Source: Micrasema longulum (taxonomy: Eukaryota > Arthropoda > Insecta > Trichoptera > Brachycentridae). From it: DNA of 64,000 nt. Positions 40,965 through 51,402 of this stretch are shown here, in pieces. Positions within the stretch are counted from its first letter, which is position 1. Every line of letters starts with the position of its first letter. The translations under genes and the position numbers were made by a program. Where the stretch lies: contig JAGVSM010000930.1 in assembly GCA_022494885.1 (NCBI GenBank), forward strand, positions 1-64,000. Reading direction: 5' to 3'. The notes beneath the pieces are model-generated. The model did not search any database and was not told the origin of the DNA. It saw only the letters and a program-made list of their open reading frames with translations.

Positions 40965-41545
40965 TGGTTTATTACCTTTATGAGTCCAATCACCATTGTT
41001 GCAAAGTTCAAGAACAATGGCCAGTGATAACTTCTTTTAACGACAGTGTGGATATCGGTTAAAGATATTCCATCTTTCCTACATTCTGCTTTAAAATTAT
41101 GGCGTTGTAATCTGAAAAATGGGCACGGAAATAACAGATGTTCGATACTCTGTGAAGAAGTATCATCGCATGGACAATAGTCACCATTCCTTCATTTAAA
41201 CCTATGTATCTAGGTAACTTCTCTTAGCTCCGTGTCTGGTAAAAATTTGGGTCGTTTCGAAAGTACTTTGGCGATGACGACGGAAGTTTGCTGCATCAGC
41301 CAGCGTTGGGAAAAACATTTTAGTGATTTTACCTGTAGAAGAAGCGCGGTAATGATCCTCCCAACGCTGCTGCGTATTTTGTTTTATACGGCGTTTAGCA
41401 AAGCTAAGGGGAAATTCTGAGAAGAAAGGTGCCGTTGTTTTACCAGTTGCGGTTCTTGCCCGTTCATCTGCTCTCTCATTTCCTACGATACCAGCATGTC
41501 TTCTTATCCAGCATATTTAAATAATCATCCCTCTGATTTTAAGAT
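40965..41545 (-). mobile_element. R1/I-like LINE 3' fragment (RNase H end and zinc knuckle), copy 2, minus strand
   Basis: It is the same element as 2756-3415 in the opposite orientation. The minus strand reads CWIRRHAGIVGNERADERAR, a better preserved RNase H final block with G-I-V-G-N-E-R-A-D intact, then RWLMQQTSVV in one frame or the FFPTLADAAN equivalent in another, and DDTSSQSIEHLLF in the knuckle. The + strand frame 41232-41420 is only the antisense of this copy. Confidence 0.88.
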
Positions 41546-41634
41546 GCTTTATTTTACTCTAAATATATACAATTAATGGATTTACCGACCGAGTATCAGT
41601 TATAGCTTGAGTGTTAAGAACGGGCGCAGAAACC

Positions 41635-42155
41635 TTCTATAATGAGCGTCTTAAGAGTGTAGGTGGTGGACCTGGCTTGGACACGTGCTTTGGATGCTCA
41701 AGAGATCCTTAACCCGACTTGCCTCTTCTTCACGCCTGCGGGTTCCCGCCGTCCTAGAAGGCCGTCGATGAAGATTTTTCAGCTTTATTTGACGTAACTA
41801 AGAGACGCGGAAGTGATGTGGGAGGAGGCAAGTGTTGCTTAAGCTTGGGTTTCCTAGGACAGCGGTGCCCGCATCTTAACGGCCGTAGTGAACGGTGATG
41901 CGGTGGACAGCCGTCGAAACGTCGACTAGAGAGTGGTTTCCTAGGGAAACGGTGTTAAATGGTGTTGATAACACCGTTTTCCTAGGAAACCACACCCTAG
42001 TCACCGTTACGACGGCTGTCCACCGCATCACCGCTTACTACGGCCGTTAAACTACGGGCACCGCTGTCCTAGGAAACCCTAGCTTCACCGATGGGGTCTC
42101 TTGAAAGCGTTCAGTGATGTCTCCATGCTCCACTTAGGAGTGGATGAGGAATAAT
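41635..42155 (+). mobile_element. RTE/CR1-type LINE C-terminal piece split by foldback MITE 1
   Basis: RTWLGHVLWMLKRSLTRLAS near 41668 is the W-x-G-H-V-x-R-M block found near the end of RTE-type polyproteins, and FDVTKRRGSDVG follows at about 41790. The copy is then interrupted by 41841-42085 and resumes at 42086 with AFSDVSMLHLGVDEE-like sequence. It is short and decayed. Confidence 0.6.
41841..42085. mobile_element. Foldback MITE 1, copy B (245 bp)
   Basis: It runs AAGCTTGGGTTTCCTAGGAC to GTCCTAGGAAACCCTAGCTT. The arms of about 115 bp meet at AATGGTGTTGATAACACCG near the centre and include GATGCGGTGGACAGCCGTCG and its complement. It is inserted in an RTE-type LINE remnant. Confidence 0.93.
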
Positions 42156-42640
42156 AAAGAAATCGATATGTTTAACCAGTCAATCATATTATCAAAGAGG
42201 TTTTCTATTTTTAAAATAAGTATGTATTCAGTAATAATTTATCTTCAAACATTTAGGCGTACTTAATTTTTTAAATATAATGATTTGGTCACACCGAATC
42301 TGTCAAAAGACACCGACTTCTTGAATATTATATGTAACTTTAAAATATTATAATTAGTATAAATGTATGAAAAATTGTTACGGTTTCCATTATAATAAAT
42401 TGTAAAAAACTAGAGATAATATTTAAGAAGTATATATAATATTAATAAAATATATAAATAACATTTACGCAAATGTTTTTGTACAAAACCATTGATTTTA
42501 TTATTAAATTTATTGCCAAATCTCGATATAAATAAATTGTATAAAAAATAAATGGATGTGAAAAGAAAATATCGTTTTATTACTAAAATTCATCAATTAT
42601 ATTAGCTCCTTGTTTTGGCAGGTTTAGAAACTCAATTTTT
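42156..42640. other. AT-rich stretch, nothing recognised
   Basis: I see no coding or repeat signal that I can name. Confidence 0.3.
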
Positions 42641-42739
42641 ACCACTACCAGGGCTGGTATTCCAAACGCTCTCGGGGCCGTCGATAAACCATTTATCTCG
42701 TGTACACAATACACTTTCAAAAGTGTAAATCTGAGCCAG

Positions 42740-43060
42740 GTATAATTGATAAATTGATGAGATTAAGAAAGGGTCTCTGAGATGGTTTGGTCATGTAAAA
42801 CGAATGGACGACGAAAGAATGGTAAAACAAGTATATATGGGGAAAATGAACGGTAACTTGAGACAAGGACAACCGAGGAAGACGTGGCATGATCGGATAA
42901 ACCAAAATCTCAGGGGTGGTCATGTCAAAAGTAGGCAGAATCGAAGGGCATGTATGACAATATGTATGAATTTGGAAGAAGCTAGAAATGTAGGCCAGGA
43001 TAGATATGTGTGTCGGTTCATTTTCTCTGCGTACCCCTACGGGGGAATGGCGTGATGATC
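42740..43060 (+). mobile_element. RTE-like LINE C-terminus (best preserved)
   Basis: From about 42755 the frame reads MRLRKGSLRWFGHVKRMDDE, RMVKQVYMGKMNGNLRQGQP and RKTWHDRINQ, and ends with DRYVCRFIFSAYPYGGMA before a stop at 43053. The S-L-R-W-F-G-H-V-x-R-M and G-R-P-R-K-T-W blocks are classic RTE-type/endonuclease-reverse transcriptase C-termini. Repeat G follows as its probable 3' UTR. A minus-strand relative is at 50150-50385. Confidence 0.88.
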
Positions 43061-43061
43061 T

Positions 43062-43200
43062 CGCTACGTGTTAGCGGGGCGATAAAATGGGGAGTTGGGA
43101 GGTGGAGTGCATTTAAAATGTAAAGCAGTAAGTCCGGTTTTTCGTGGTTATGGCTGGAAATTTTCGTTGAAATAGCAAAAAGTTCATTTGTGAACAGACC
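43062..43200 (+). repeat. Repeat G, copy 2 (likely 3' UTR of the RTE-like LINE)
   Basis: It matches 4236-4385 (CTCGCTACGTGTTAGCGGGG, TTTTCGTGGTTATGGCTGGA). Its position directly after the LINE stop suggests that it is that element's 3' end. Confidence 0.6.
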
Positions 43201-43479
43201 AAGATATCAAAGATTATTTTACTGTAAAGTGATAAATTGTAATATTTCAAACACAAATTCGAATTATAACACAGAAAAATCGGCAGAAAAATATTTTGAT
43301 AATTTTGATACATTCGTCACATTATAGAATTATTTATTTATTGTTTTTTAAGTTAGTTCATAACATCTTAGAAGTAATAAAAACTTTTAATAGCATTACA
43401 ACTTTTTATCAAAATGTCTCTAGAACTTAAAAACCATTTTTTTTTCAGAGTGTTTGCAGAATCAATGCATCCGTTTTAT

Positions 43480-43985
43480 TTTCAATCTCAAAAAGTATGA
43501 CCATGTATCATTCTTTCGCTCCAAACTCAAATAGCTTCATTTTTCTCTCTCTCACTTCTTTATAATATTCTTCACAATCCTTGCGCTCCAAAATATCTTG
43601 CTGAGAATTTCATTTACCTTTCTGATCATGGTCTTTCTCAGGAAAGAACACCTTCCATTCCTCGACAAAACACATCATTTTTCAGCTATTCTTTTTCCAT
43701 CCAAGCTGCTAGCCTTTGGAATGAGCTACCGTTTTATTTTTAAAATGCACCTTCTCTAGCCACCTTCAAGAAACGCCTGAAACATTCCAGATATATCCCC
43801 AGAACCCTGAACTCTTTTTTACTTTTAAAAAATATTTTTTGAAATACTTACTTTTATCCCATTTTCTTTCTTTGCTTCCTCTTTCTCTCTCTCTCCAAAC
43901 TCATAATCTGATTCTAGATTTCTCATCATTTTATATGAATAAAATAATGTACTTTCTTTTAAATTAATTAGGTTATTTTTATCTT
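43480..43985 (+). mobile_element. CR1/L2-like LINE C-terminus
   Basis: It encodes LAPKYLAENFIYLSDHGLSQ, RTPSIPRQNTSFFSYSFSIQ and AASLWNELP, followed after a stop by SLATFKKRLKHSRYI. The P-x-Y-L, R-x-x-x-F-x-x-S-x-x-x-A-A-x-L-W-N-x-L-P and T-F-K-K-x-L-K blocks are typical of CR1/L2. It is 5'-truncated. Confidence 0.8.
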
Positions 43986-43995
43986 ATGTATGTAT

Positions 43996-44370
43996 TTTAT
44001 TATATAAATAAAACACGAGTGATACTTTAATCCACAAATTTGGAATATCCAGTGACCGGTTTCATCGCTTTCGCGACATCTTCGAGACTGGTATCTTTAT
44101 TAAAGAGTTAAATGTATTTATACAAAACAGAGGTAAGGATAGATAATTCTTTTTTTTTTTTGATAATGATCCTTAAGATAAAAATAACTTTATTTAATTT
44201 ACTTACATATAACTTTAAATTATCTATCCTTACCTCTGTTTTGTATAAATACATTTAACTCTTTAATAAAGATACCAGCCTCGAAGATGTCGCGAAAGCG
44301 ATGAAACCGGTCACTGGATATTCCAAATTTGTGGATTAAAGTATCACTCGTGTTTTATTTATATAATAAA
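43996..44370. mobile_element. Penelope-type palindrome with 153-bp arms
   Basis: The left arm 43996-44149 and right arm 44218-44370 are inverted copies with about one mismatch per 100 bp, separated by a spacer of about 70 bp. Each carries GAAGATGTCGCGAAAGCGAT, then GAAACCGGTCACTGGATATT, reading outward, which is the layout of Penelope-like 3' ends. A 12-bp direct repeat TTATGTATGTAT occurs at 43984-43995, immediately left, and at 44418-44429, after 47 bp of extra sequence on the right. Confidence 0.82.
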
Positions 44371-45019
44371 TTACAATGAACTTCCATCAAGAATTTTCAC
44401 TTACAAACTTAAATGTTTTATGTATGTATCTTTTGATAAATTTATATTTATGGTTTTTCAGTACAAAATTGACCAACTCTTCATTTGACCAGTCGGTTTT
44501 TTGGATGACTGGAAGATATAGCTTTAAGTAATAAGTCCGCCAAAATACTTATTCTTCGTACATGAAGTTTTAAATAAAATAAAAAAAAGAACTTTGAAAT
44601 CAAATGGGGCTTACATCTTCTACAGCTTCTATATAACCATTCCACTATTTTGTTTGCAAGTGTTATCTCTCAGAAAAATTACAATGAAGGTATTGCCTTA
44701 CCTATGTGAAATTCTCACGTTTTTTCTAACCAAAATAGGACACATAATAATAAATAATAAGCTTTATCGAGTAAGAAATGTGGTTTCAGGAAATGACATT
44801 AACTGTTTCTTTTTACTACAGTAAATACATTTTTAAACATAACACAATACAGCATAAAAAGTAATAATAGTATATATAATTTTTATCGTTTTTCGTAGAT
44901 ACGTACGTTACTTTAACAAGCCATAAAGAAACGTTACCATATTTTGTTGTAATATTAAGTTTACAATAGTTGGGAAAGTACTTCCTCCACACACCCGAAA
45001 CCGTTTTAAAAAACGTGAG
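44371..45019. other. Unassigned AT-rich stretch
   Basis: The open frame 44594-44824 has no recognisable motif. I see nothing else apart from the candidate target repeat of the palindrome. Confidence 0.3.
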
Positions 45020-45021
45020 TC

Positions 45022-45530
45022 TTCATCATAATCATCATTCCCTTTTCGCACTTAGTGGTGCATAGGGCACATATTTATTTATTTATTAACAGACATGTCC
45101 ATGTATACAATTTATAGGGTTTAAATATTACAATATAAGAATAGTTTAAAACATCCTATGCTTTAGATACCATAGATTACATAGGAAAATAACTTCAATT
45201 TCTACAAAATAAAATTAAGTATTCTGTTTGAAAAGCAGAATATGCATACATTTTTTTCGTCCTAACATGTTCAATTATAGGTTTCCGACGAAGATACTTT
45301 GAATGTTCACGCAAATTACTAATTTTCGTACACAAATATCGGTTTTTCTTTACAGAAAGTCGAAGATAAGTCTGTCAACTTCTCATTGTAATCGGGACCC
45401 AACCATGAAATATTCTAGCGTGAAAACATCATTTGAAATCAATAATTCGTATCAACCATGCCGGGAATCGAACCTGAGACTTCTTTCATGGTAGGCAAAC
45501 GCGATGACCACGAGGCCGATATCCGACACC
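45022..45530 (-). mobile_element. SINE-A, minus strand, split by a LINE 3' end
   Basis: 45028-45072 is the SINE-A 3' end (TTCGCACTTAGTGGTGCATA). 45393-45530 is its body and head (ACCATGAAATATTCTAGCGT, CATGCCGGGAATCGAACCTG, GCGATGACCACGAGGCCGAT). The intervening 45073-45392 is a minus-strand LINE terminus starting TATTTATTTATTAACAGACA, the same family as 32243-32625. Confidence 0.8.
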
Positions 45531-45547
45531 GAGTCTTTATATAAAAA

Positions 45548-46030
45548 AAAATCGGGTTGTGGTCCTGTGGCTAGTGTCTCATACTCATGTCGTAGTTCGA
45601 AGCCCACTTTACTCCAACTCGATTCCATTTTCTAATAGTGAGTTATTTACAACACGTTGATTATGGTCCTCAAAATTAAATATTTGGGTAAATCATAAGA
45701 ACGCAAATATTTCTTCTTTTTTTTTAGTTAAAAAAAGTTTATTTATTATCAATAAACAAGTTACTCTTTTTAGGTTTTTAATTACGTTTAATTAGATTAT
45801 AATATAACCTTTTAAGTTAGCAAAAGATGAATCCCATTATCATGCATGTAGCACTGCTTATTTAAAGATTAATAACTACATCAATTTCATTAAGTCACAG
45901 TGAAAGGTTTGTTAGTAGGTAGATACTACGTTTAACAATTTCAACACCAAGGGTTAGCATAACTAGTTAACTTTGATAGGAAATGACGGCACAAACTATA
46001 AGTTTAGTTCATACCCAAAGACATTGAGTT
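45548..46030 (+). repeat. SINE-like repeat C (copy 2)
   Basis: It follows 1125-1595 base by base for about 470 bp, from ATCGGGTTGTGGTCCTGTGG to AAGACATTGAGTT, by eye at least 85% alike. It keeps the GTAGCACTGCTTATTTAAAG and GTCACAGTGAAAGGTTTGTT blocks. Confidence 0.85.
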
Positions 46031-46051
46031 CCCCCAAACGCGCTGACCATT

Positions 46052-46297
46052 AAGCTAGGGTTTCCTAGGACAGCGGTGCCCGTATTTTAACGGCCGTAGT
46101 GAACGGTGATGCAGTGGACAGCCGTCGTAAAGGTGATTAGAGAGTGGTTTCCTATGAAAACGGTGTTAAATGGTGTTGATAACACCGTTTTCCTAGAAAA
46201 CCACACTCTAGTCACCTTTACGACGGCTGTCCACTGCATCACCGTTCACTACGGCCGTTAAAATACGGGCACCGCTGTCCTAGGAAACCTTAGCTTT
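46052..46297. mobile_element. Foldback MITE 1, copy C (245 bp)
   Basis: It runs AAGCTAGGGTTTCCTAGGAC to GTCCTAGGAAACCTTAGCTT. The arms pair through ACGGCCGTAGTGAACGGTGA and are nearly identical to copy B, including paired changes in both arms (GCAGTGGACAGC and GCTGTCCACTGC). Confidence 0.94.
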
Positions 46298-46399
46298 ACA
46301 CAACGAGACTGAAAATATGTTACAATTTACTTGTATTTAAAATTAATTCTTTTTTAAATATTTCATATCTTTTGTTTTATTTTACTTTATTTATTTTTT

Positions 46400-46682
46400 A
46401 TTTTATTTAATTTTACCCTGTTTTATTTTATTCTATTTTATTTCAGTTAATTTTTTATTTTTTTTTATTATTTTTTTTATTATTTTTATTTAAATTTTAT
46501 TTTATTTTATTTTATTTTATTTTATTTTATTTCAGTTAATTTTTTATTTTTTTTAATAATTTTTTTTTTTTTTTAATTTAAATTTTATTTTATTTTATTT
46601 TATTTTATTTTATTTTATTTTATTTTATTTTATTTTATTTTATTTTATTTTATTTTATTTTATTTTATTTTATTTTATTTAT
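46400..46682. repeat. (TTTTA)n microsatellite, about 280 bp, with interruptions
   Basis: It is a pentamer TTTTA array, purest at 46582-46680, preceded by a duplicated TTTCAGTTAATTTTTTATTT segment at about 46440 and 46530. Confidence 0.95.
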
Positions 46683-46904
46683 TATGGTTCACAAACAATA
46701 AACAATACATGACATTGGTACAATTATCACCAATTGTTATTTTAGATATTGTTCATCAATTAAATGTGAACACATCACGCACAAATAAAGAAAAAAAAGT
46801 TTATAAATGATTTTTTTAAAATTGGCTAGCTTAATTAAATTCCATGAGTGTTATAAAAATTATTCCAATAGAGTATTACTAGCAGGTTATTACAATTTTA
46901 TCAA

Positions 46905-47400
46905 CTTAACTAACATAAGTGACTTTTTGATTTTATAAATTGCGTTACAGTTTTCCTATAATTATTTAATGTATCGTTAAAGATATCAATATCAGCATTA
47001 CTTTCTACATTATTATACAATCTTAACATACGTGATAATGCATTAAAGTGCGCCATACTATTATTGAAGGTTGGAAGATAAAATGTTGTGGACGATCTCA
47101 ATCGCCGGGGACATTCAGGGGTACATTCTCTAAACAAAATGTAGAATCAACATTACTATCAGTTATTAATTATTAATTCATCAAGTATAAAATCTGTCTC
47201 CTAAATTCCAACTTATCTAGACCAAAATGTTCTAGGCGTTGATCATAAGACTGAAGGGTTCTGCCCAGGTTACACTTAAATGTTACCAGGATACCAGGAT
47301 TTTTTTTTTGCACAGATTAAATTAAATTAATGTGAGTTATGTAATGTGGTGACCAGACTACAGATCCAATTCCAAATTAGTACCAACTAATGAATTGTAT
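46905..47400 (-). mobile_element. LINE 3' fragment, minus strand (RT tail)
   Basis: The minus strand reads CPRRLRSSTTFYLPTFNNSM and AHFNALSRMLRLYNNVESNA, the terminal block of a Jockey-like RT (R-T-R-x-x-x-x-F-x-x-P, then N-S-x-x-x-R-x-x-x-x-x-N). It is broken near 47160-47300. Confidence 0.75.
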
Positions 47401-47690
47401 AAAGTTTAAACAAATTATCGATGATACAGATTTAAAAGATTTACATATTCTAAATAAAAATCCTAATATATTTAGGGTTTTTTCTTTGATATTATTAAAA
47501 TGAGTGGAAAATATAAAGCGTGAGTCAAAAGTTATTCCTGGATCTCGAATAGTGTTAACTGAATGAATGCTCATTTTGTTAATACTGTAAATGATATATT
47601 TTGTTGTTCTTTTGCTTGTAAATACACGAAGTAGGTATTCAAAGTACGAGATCTTTTTGGAGCATATGCTGGTCAGCAGATGTTTCAATT
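47377..47690 (-). mobile_element. LINE RT fragment, minus strand
   Basis: SINKMSIHSVNTIRDPGITF, DSRFIFSTHFNNIKEKTLNI and LGFLFRICKSFKS represent the I-x-D-L/P-G-I-x-F-D-x-x-x-x-F-x-x-H-I block before the RT thumb. The following part is probably the 46905-47400 fragment of the same copy. Confidence 0.78.
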
Positions 47691-47764
47691 CTACTGAATA
47701 TCTTTATAAATGGTCTTGTGCAATAATTCATTGTATAAAAAAAAACTATATTTACATATATGTT

Positions 47765-48430
47765 TATTTAATAATTTTACAGAAACAGTCGACAATAACA
47801 TAATAACATTGAAAAAATACGGTTTAAAGACAGACCAGCGAAGTTTCTAAATAAAATTCATACATAATAAATTGTGGTACAACAAAAGGGTGTGTTTATG
47901 TGTATTTGTATAAGAGTAAGTGTAGAGATGTGTTTGTGCGTGTAAGGGAGTAAGTGTGAGCATCATTAAATAGCAAGTGGGATCTTATCGCAGCCAGGAT
48001 AAACGAGTTTTAATTTATTTTTAAATGAATTAAAGGGCGCGCTAAAAATATATATTGATGAGAAAAAAGCATTATAGTTAGAGCAAGAACGATACAGGAA
48101 ATAGTGTTGTGCATAGCTAGTGCTACAGACTGGCAGATGGAATAAATAATTATTTCTTGTCACGCGAAAGAGGACATTAAGATTAATTTTGGAGAGTAGG
48201 TTAAAAGCGTCTACTTTATTATTTAATAACCTAAATATAAAACATAATTCAGATATAGTGCGTCTATTTTAAAGGGTAAAAAATCAATTTTGCTTAGCAG
48301 ATTGGCTGTAAGTGCAAAGCGTTTTACTGTTTTATAATCTAGGTATTTTAAATTTTTTTGTTGAACATTTTCAATCCGCCTTATTCTTCGGCACGGTTTT
48401 TCCCAGTAAGGAATACATTGATAATTCAAT
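47765..48430 (-). mobile_element. LINE 3' part of another copy, minus strand
   Basis: IENVQQKNLKYLDYKTVKRF and LSKIDFLPFKIDALYL (48429-48223), then YLFHLPVCSTSYAQHYFLYR (48163-47966), are the same RT-tail organisation. The 3' UTR (GGTTTAAAGACAGACCAGCG, GTGTGTTTATGTGTATTTGT) is shared with 49390-49720. Confidence 0.78.
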
Positions 48431-48529
48431 TATATAATGTATTCTTGTGAAGTATTAAATAAATAAATAAATGAAAAATATGTACATACGTCGATAATAA
48501 ACATTTCAATTAATGATAGAGCGACACTC

Positions 48530-48830
48530 AATCTATTTGTTAGACGCGAGAGAAGCCCTCGAGTCGAAAACACTCGTTCAGGGTTCTGCTTCTATTTCAC
48601 GCACTTAACTGGAACCTGGAACTGTGGTTCTGCCTCCAGGCCGAGCCCCGGACACGGAAATGCGATTTTTACAATGCAACATTCCAAAGACTCGAGGCTT
48701 TCGTACAAAGTGCATAATATAAATAATGGTGCAAAACCACTTAGCCTGCTTCGAGCGACCTACAAACATTATTTATAGAGCGAATCTGAGTACTGAGTAC
48801 TGCAAGCCGCATAACGCATCAGTTCACAGT
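48530..48830. other. Non-repetitive, GC-shifted block
   Basis: About 300 bp near 45% GC (for example GAACTGTGGTTCTGCCTCCA, GGCCGAGCCCCGGACACGGA) in AT-rich repeat-filled surroundings. I see no second copy in the window and no long open frame. It includes TTATTTATAGAG at about 48768 and a tandem GAGTACTGAGTACTG. Confidence 0.35.
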
Positions 48831-49159
48831 GCTTTTATTACTTATCTTTATAAATCCGATTGCTTTATTTAGTTCTTCATGAGTATTGTTTATTTTGAAT
48901 TTAAAAAAATCTCATCTGGGTTCTTAACTCTTTGAGGCAGTATGTATGTTCAAACGAACACTGACTTAGCGATTTTATTTATCCCATAATAAACAAAATT
49001 ATAATGTCTAGTTTTTGTTTTCTAATTGCTGCAAATTTTCCAAATGGCGTCTATTTTTTTCCGGTAGGTTGCAATCAGTAATCTCACTTAAAACAGCATT
49101 CAAATTTGACAGATCGACATTCGTTGGAGCACCTAATTTCTTCCGATGTTATTATTTAT

Positions 49160-49860
49160 TTATTTTAAAGCAACAAACAGTCGACAATGATATATTTTAT
49201 TTTTTTTTAAAGAAATATTTGCGTTCTTATAATTTACGCAAATATTTAATTTTGAGGGCCATTTTCAACGAGTTGTAAATAACTCACTATTAGAAAATGG
49301 AAATCAAGTTGGGGTAGAGTGGGATTCGAACCACGGACCTTTGATCCGTGAGTCCGAGACACTAGCCACGGGACCACAACCCGATTCAAATAAAAACATT
49401 TTTTTGAAAATACAGTTTAAAGACAGACCAGCAAAGTTTCTAAGTAAAAATCATACATTTTATCAAATTGTTTTACAACAAAAGGATGTGTTTATGTGTA
49501 TTTGTATGAGAGTAAGTGTAAATGTGTGTTTATGTGTATGGTCGACAATGATATAATAACATTTTTTAAAAATACAGTTTATAGACAGACCAGCAAAGTT
49601 TCTAAATAAAAATCATGCATATTAAATTGTGTTACAACAAAAGGATGTGTTTATGTGTATTTGTATGAGAGTAAGTTTAGATGTGTGTTTATGTGTATTA
49701 GTGTGGGAGTAAGTGTTTAGGAGTGTGCATCATTAAATAGTAAGTGAGATCGTATCGCAGCCAGAAATAATAAGTCTTGATTTATCATTAAATAAATTAA
49801 GGGGTATGTAAAATATATCAATAGATGAAAAAAAAACATTGAACTATTTAAGGTAGGTTC
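49160..49860 (-). mobile_element. LINE 3' UTR, minus strand, with repeat C insertion and internal duplication
   Basis: The UTR sequence related to 47765-48010 appears here twice in tandem (CAGTTTAAAGACAGACCAGC at about 49410 and CAGTTTATAGACAGACCAGC at about 49573). A minus-strand repeat C (49200-49388, with CCACGGACCTTTGATCCGTG and ACACTAGCCACGGGACCACA) splits the left end. Confidence 0.7.
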
Positions 49861-50149
49861 ATAATATAAAGTAAGTGTACATAATATTGAATAAATTGTA
49901 CATTGGTAGATTTTTTGCTAAATGGCAACTTCTTCCGACCAACTGATAAAATAAAGGTGTTATTCAGATAATTTAAGTTTTCTTGTTATAAAAGTGCTAA
50001 TGTTGCATTAATTTTCTTTTTATTATTACCTAGAACCTTTTTATTATTACCAGTAGGTAACTCAGGTAAAGGTACTCAGTAGAGTAGAAAAAAATATTGA
50101 AAGGAGAGTGAATGTAGCCAACAAAATGAATGGCATACAACTACTACTA

Positions 50150-50385
50150 CTACATCACGCCATTTCCCCGTAGGGGTAGGCAGAGAGAATGGACCGCCAC
50201 ACACGTCTATCCTGGCATATATTCCTAGCTCCTTCTTCTACATTCATACATCTTGTCATACATGCCCTTCGATTCTGTCCGCTTTTGACATGACCAGACT
50301 TAAGATTTTAATTTATCTGATCATGCTACGTCTTCCTTGGTCGCCCTCGTCTCACGTTACCGTTCATTTTCACCTTGTTTATACA
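50150..50385 (-). mobile_element. RTE-like LINE C-terminus, minus strand
   Basis: The reverse complement aligns with 42820-43055: GRPRKT-type start, HVKSGQNRRACMTRCMNVEE, and an LSAYPYGEMA-like end at about 50165. It contains small indels. Confidence 0.8.
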
Positions 50386-50714
50386 TATCACTTAATTTTT
50401 ATGTTAAATTATTCTCAACTTTACTTTGTTATAATTATATTTAAAAGATTTTCACATGTTAATTGTTATTTTTTATTTAGAAATGTTATGTTTCTTTTTT
50501 ACTTATTGTTGTTTTTTTAATATTTTTTGTTCAATAAATTGTGTAGTTTGAATTATTTTATTATTAAACATTATGTGTTGCATAATATATTGTTAACTGC
50601 TGTGAATATTTCAGTAAAACATTTTTTCGTAAAAGGTTCTTTGAACCGTTGGTGTGTAAACCATTGACGACGAGGTAGAGATTTTTAAACCTAATAAATA
50701 ATGTATTATGTCCG

Positions 50715-50900
50715 CTAAGGTGTTTTTACACTAGAATATTTCATAGTCCCCAGACTGGCACCTGAAGCGTAAGGCTGATCACCTTACCTTCAAGTAAAAA
50801 AAAAATTCAAGATACGCCGCAGTTAGTGAAGGTACAAACGTAATGCCCTATGGACTATGGACCATAATATGCGGAAAATGTAACGATTCTGATGATGAAA
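50715..50900 (+). mobile_element. SINE-A body
   Basis: TTTCATAGTCCCCAGACTGG, AAGCGTAAGGCTGATCACCT and a diverged 3' end. The head is missing. Confidence 0.75.
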
Positions 50901-51231
50901 TAGATTAAGTCGCTGTAATATAGTGTCGTATGTGTTATTGGCGTTGTATCCTCCCGAACTACCCCTCAGTATGTCCCACGTGACCAGTGACCTACATACA
51001 CGGTGGCTACTGGCTACGCATCGCAAGGGAATGCGCCTTCAACAAGGTCGTGTTACGTCATAATCGACTACAAGGTGCCGCAAAACTTTTAAACACAATA
51101 AAAAAACCTTTTAGATGAACAAATGTGTAAAAAAAAATCCAACACGAACCAGAATCGTGGACCGGGAGTGTTTTCGACTCGATGGCTGCTCTTGGGTAAA
51201 AAAAAAAAACCGAATAAAAAAATCGAGTTGA

Positions 51232-51402
51232 GATAAGTCCGCCTCATACTTCAGTGGTAGGCGCGTTTGCCTTCCATACTTAAGGTCCCGGGTTCGATTC
51301 CTGGAAAGGTTGAGATGAAATATTATTTTAAAAGGTTGTTTACAATGCAATATTTTATTTTCTCTCGAATTTCACCTGAAGCGTAAGACTGATCACCTTA
51401 CC
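51232..51402 (+). mobile_element. SINE-A head and partial body
   Basis: GTGGTAGGCGCGTTTGCCTT, GGTCCCGGGTTCGATTCCTG, then AAGCGTAAGACTGATCACCT; it stops where the RNase H LINE 3' end begins. Confidence 0.78.

Noticed and set aside
41232..41420. Open frame identical in type to 3045-2857 (minus)
   Set aside because: Both are antisense shadows of the R1/I-like RNase H tail; the sense strand carries the conserved RNase H and knuckle motifs.
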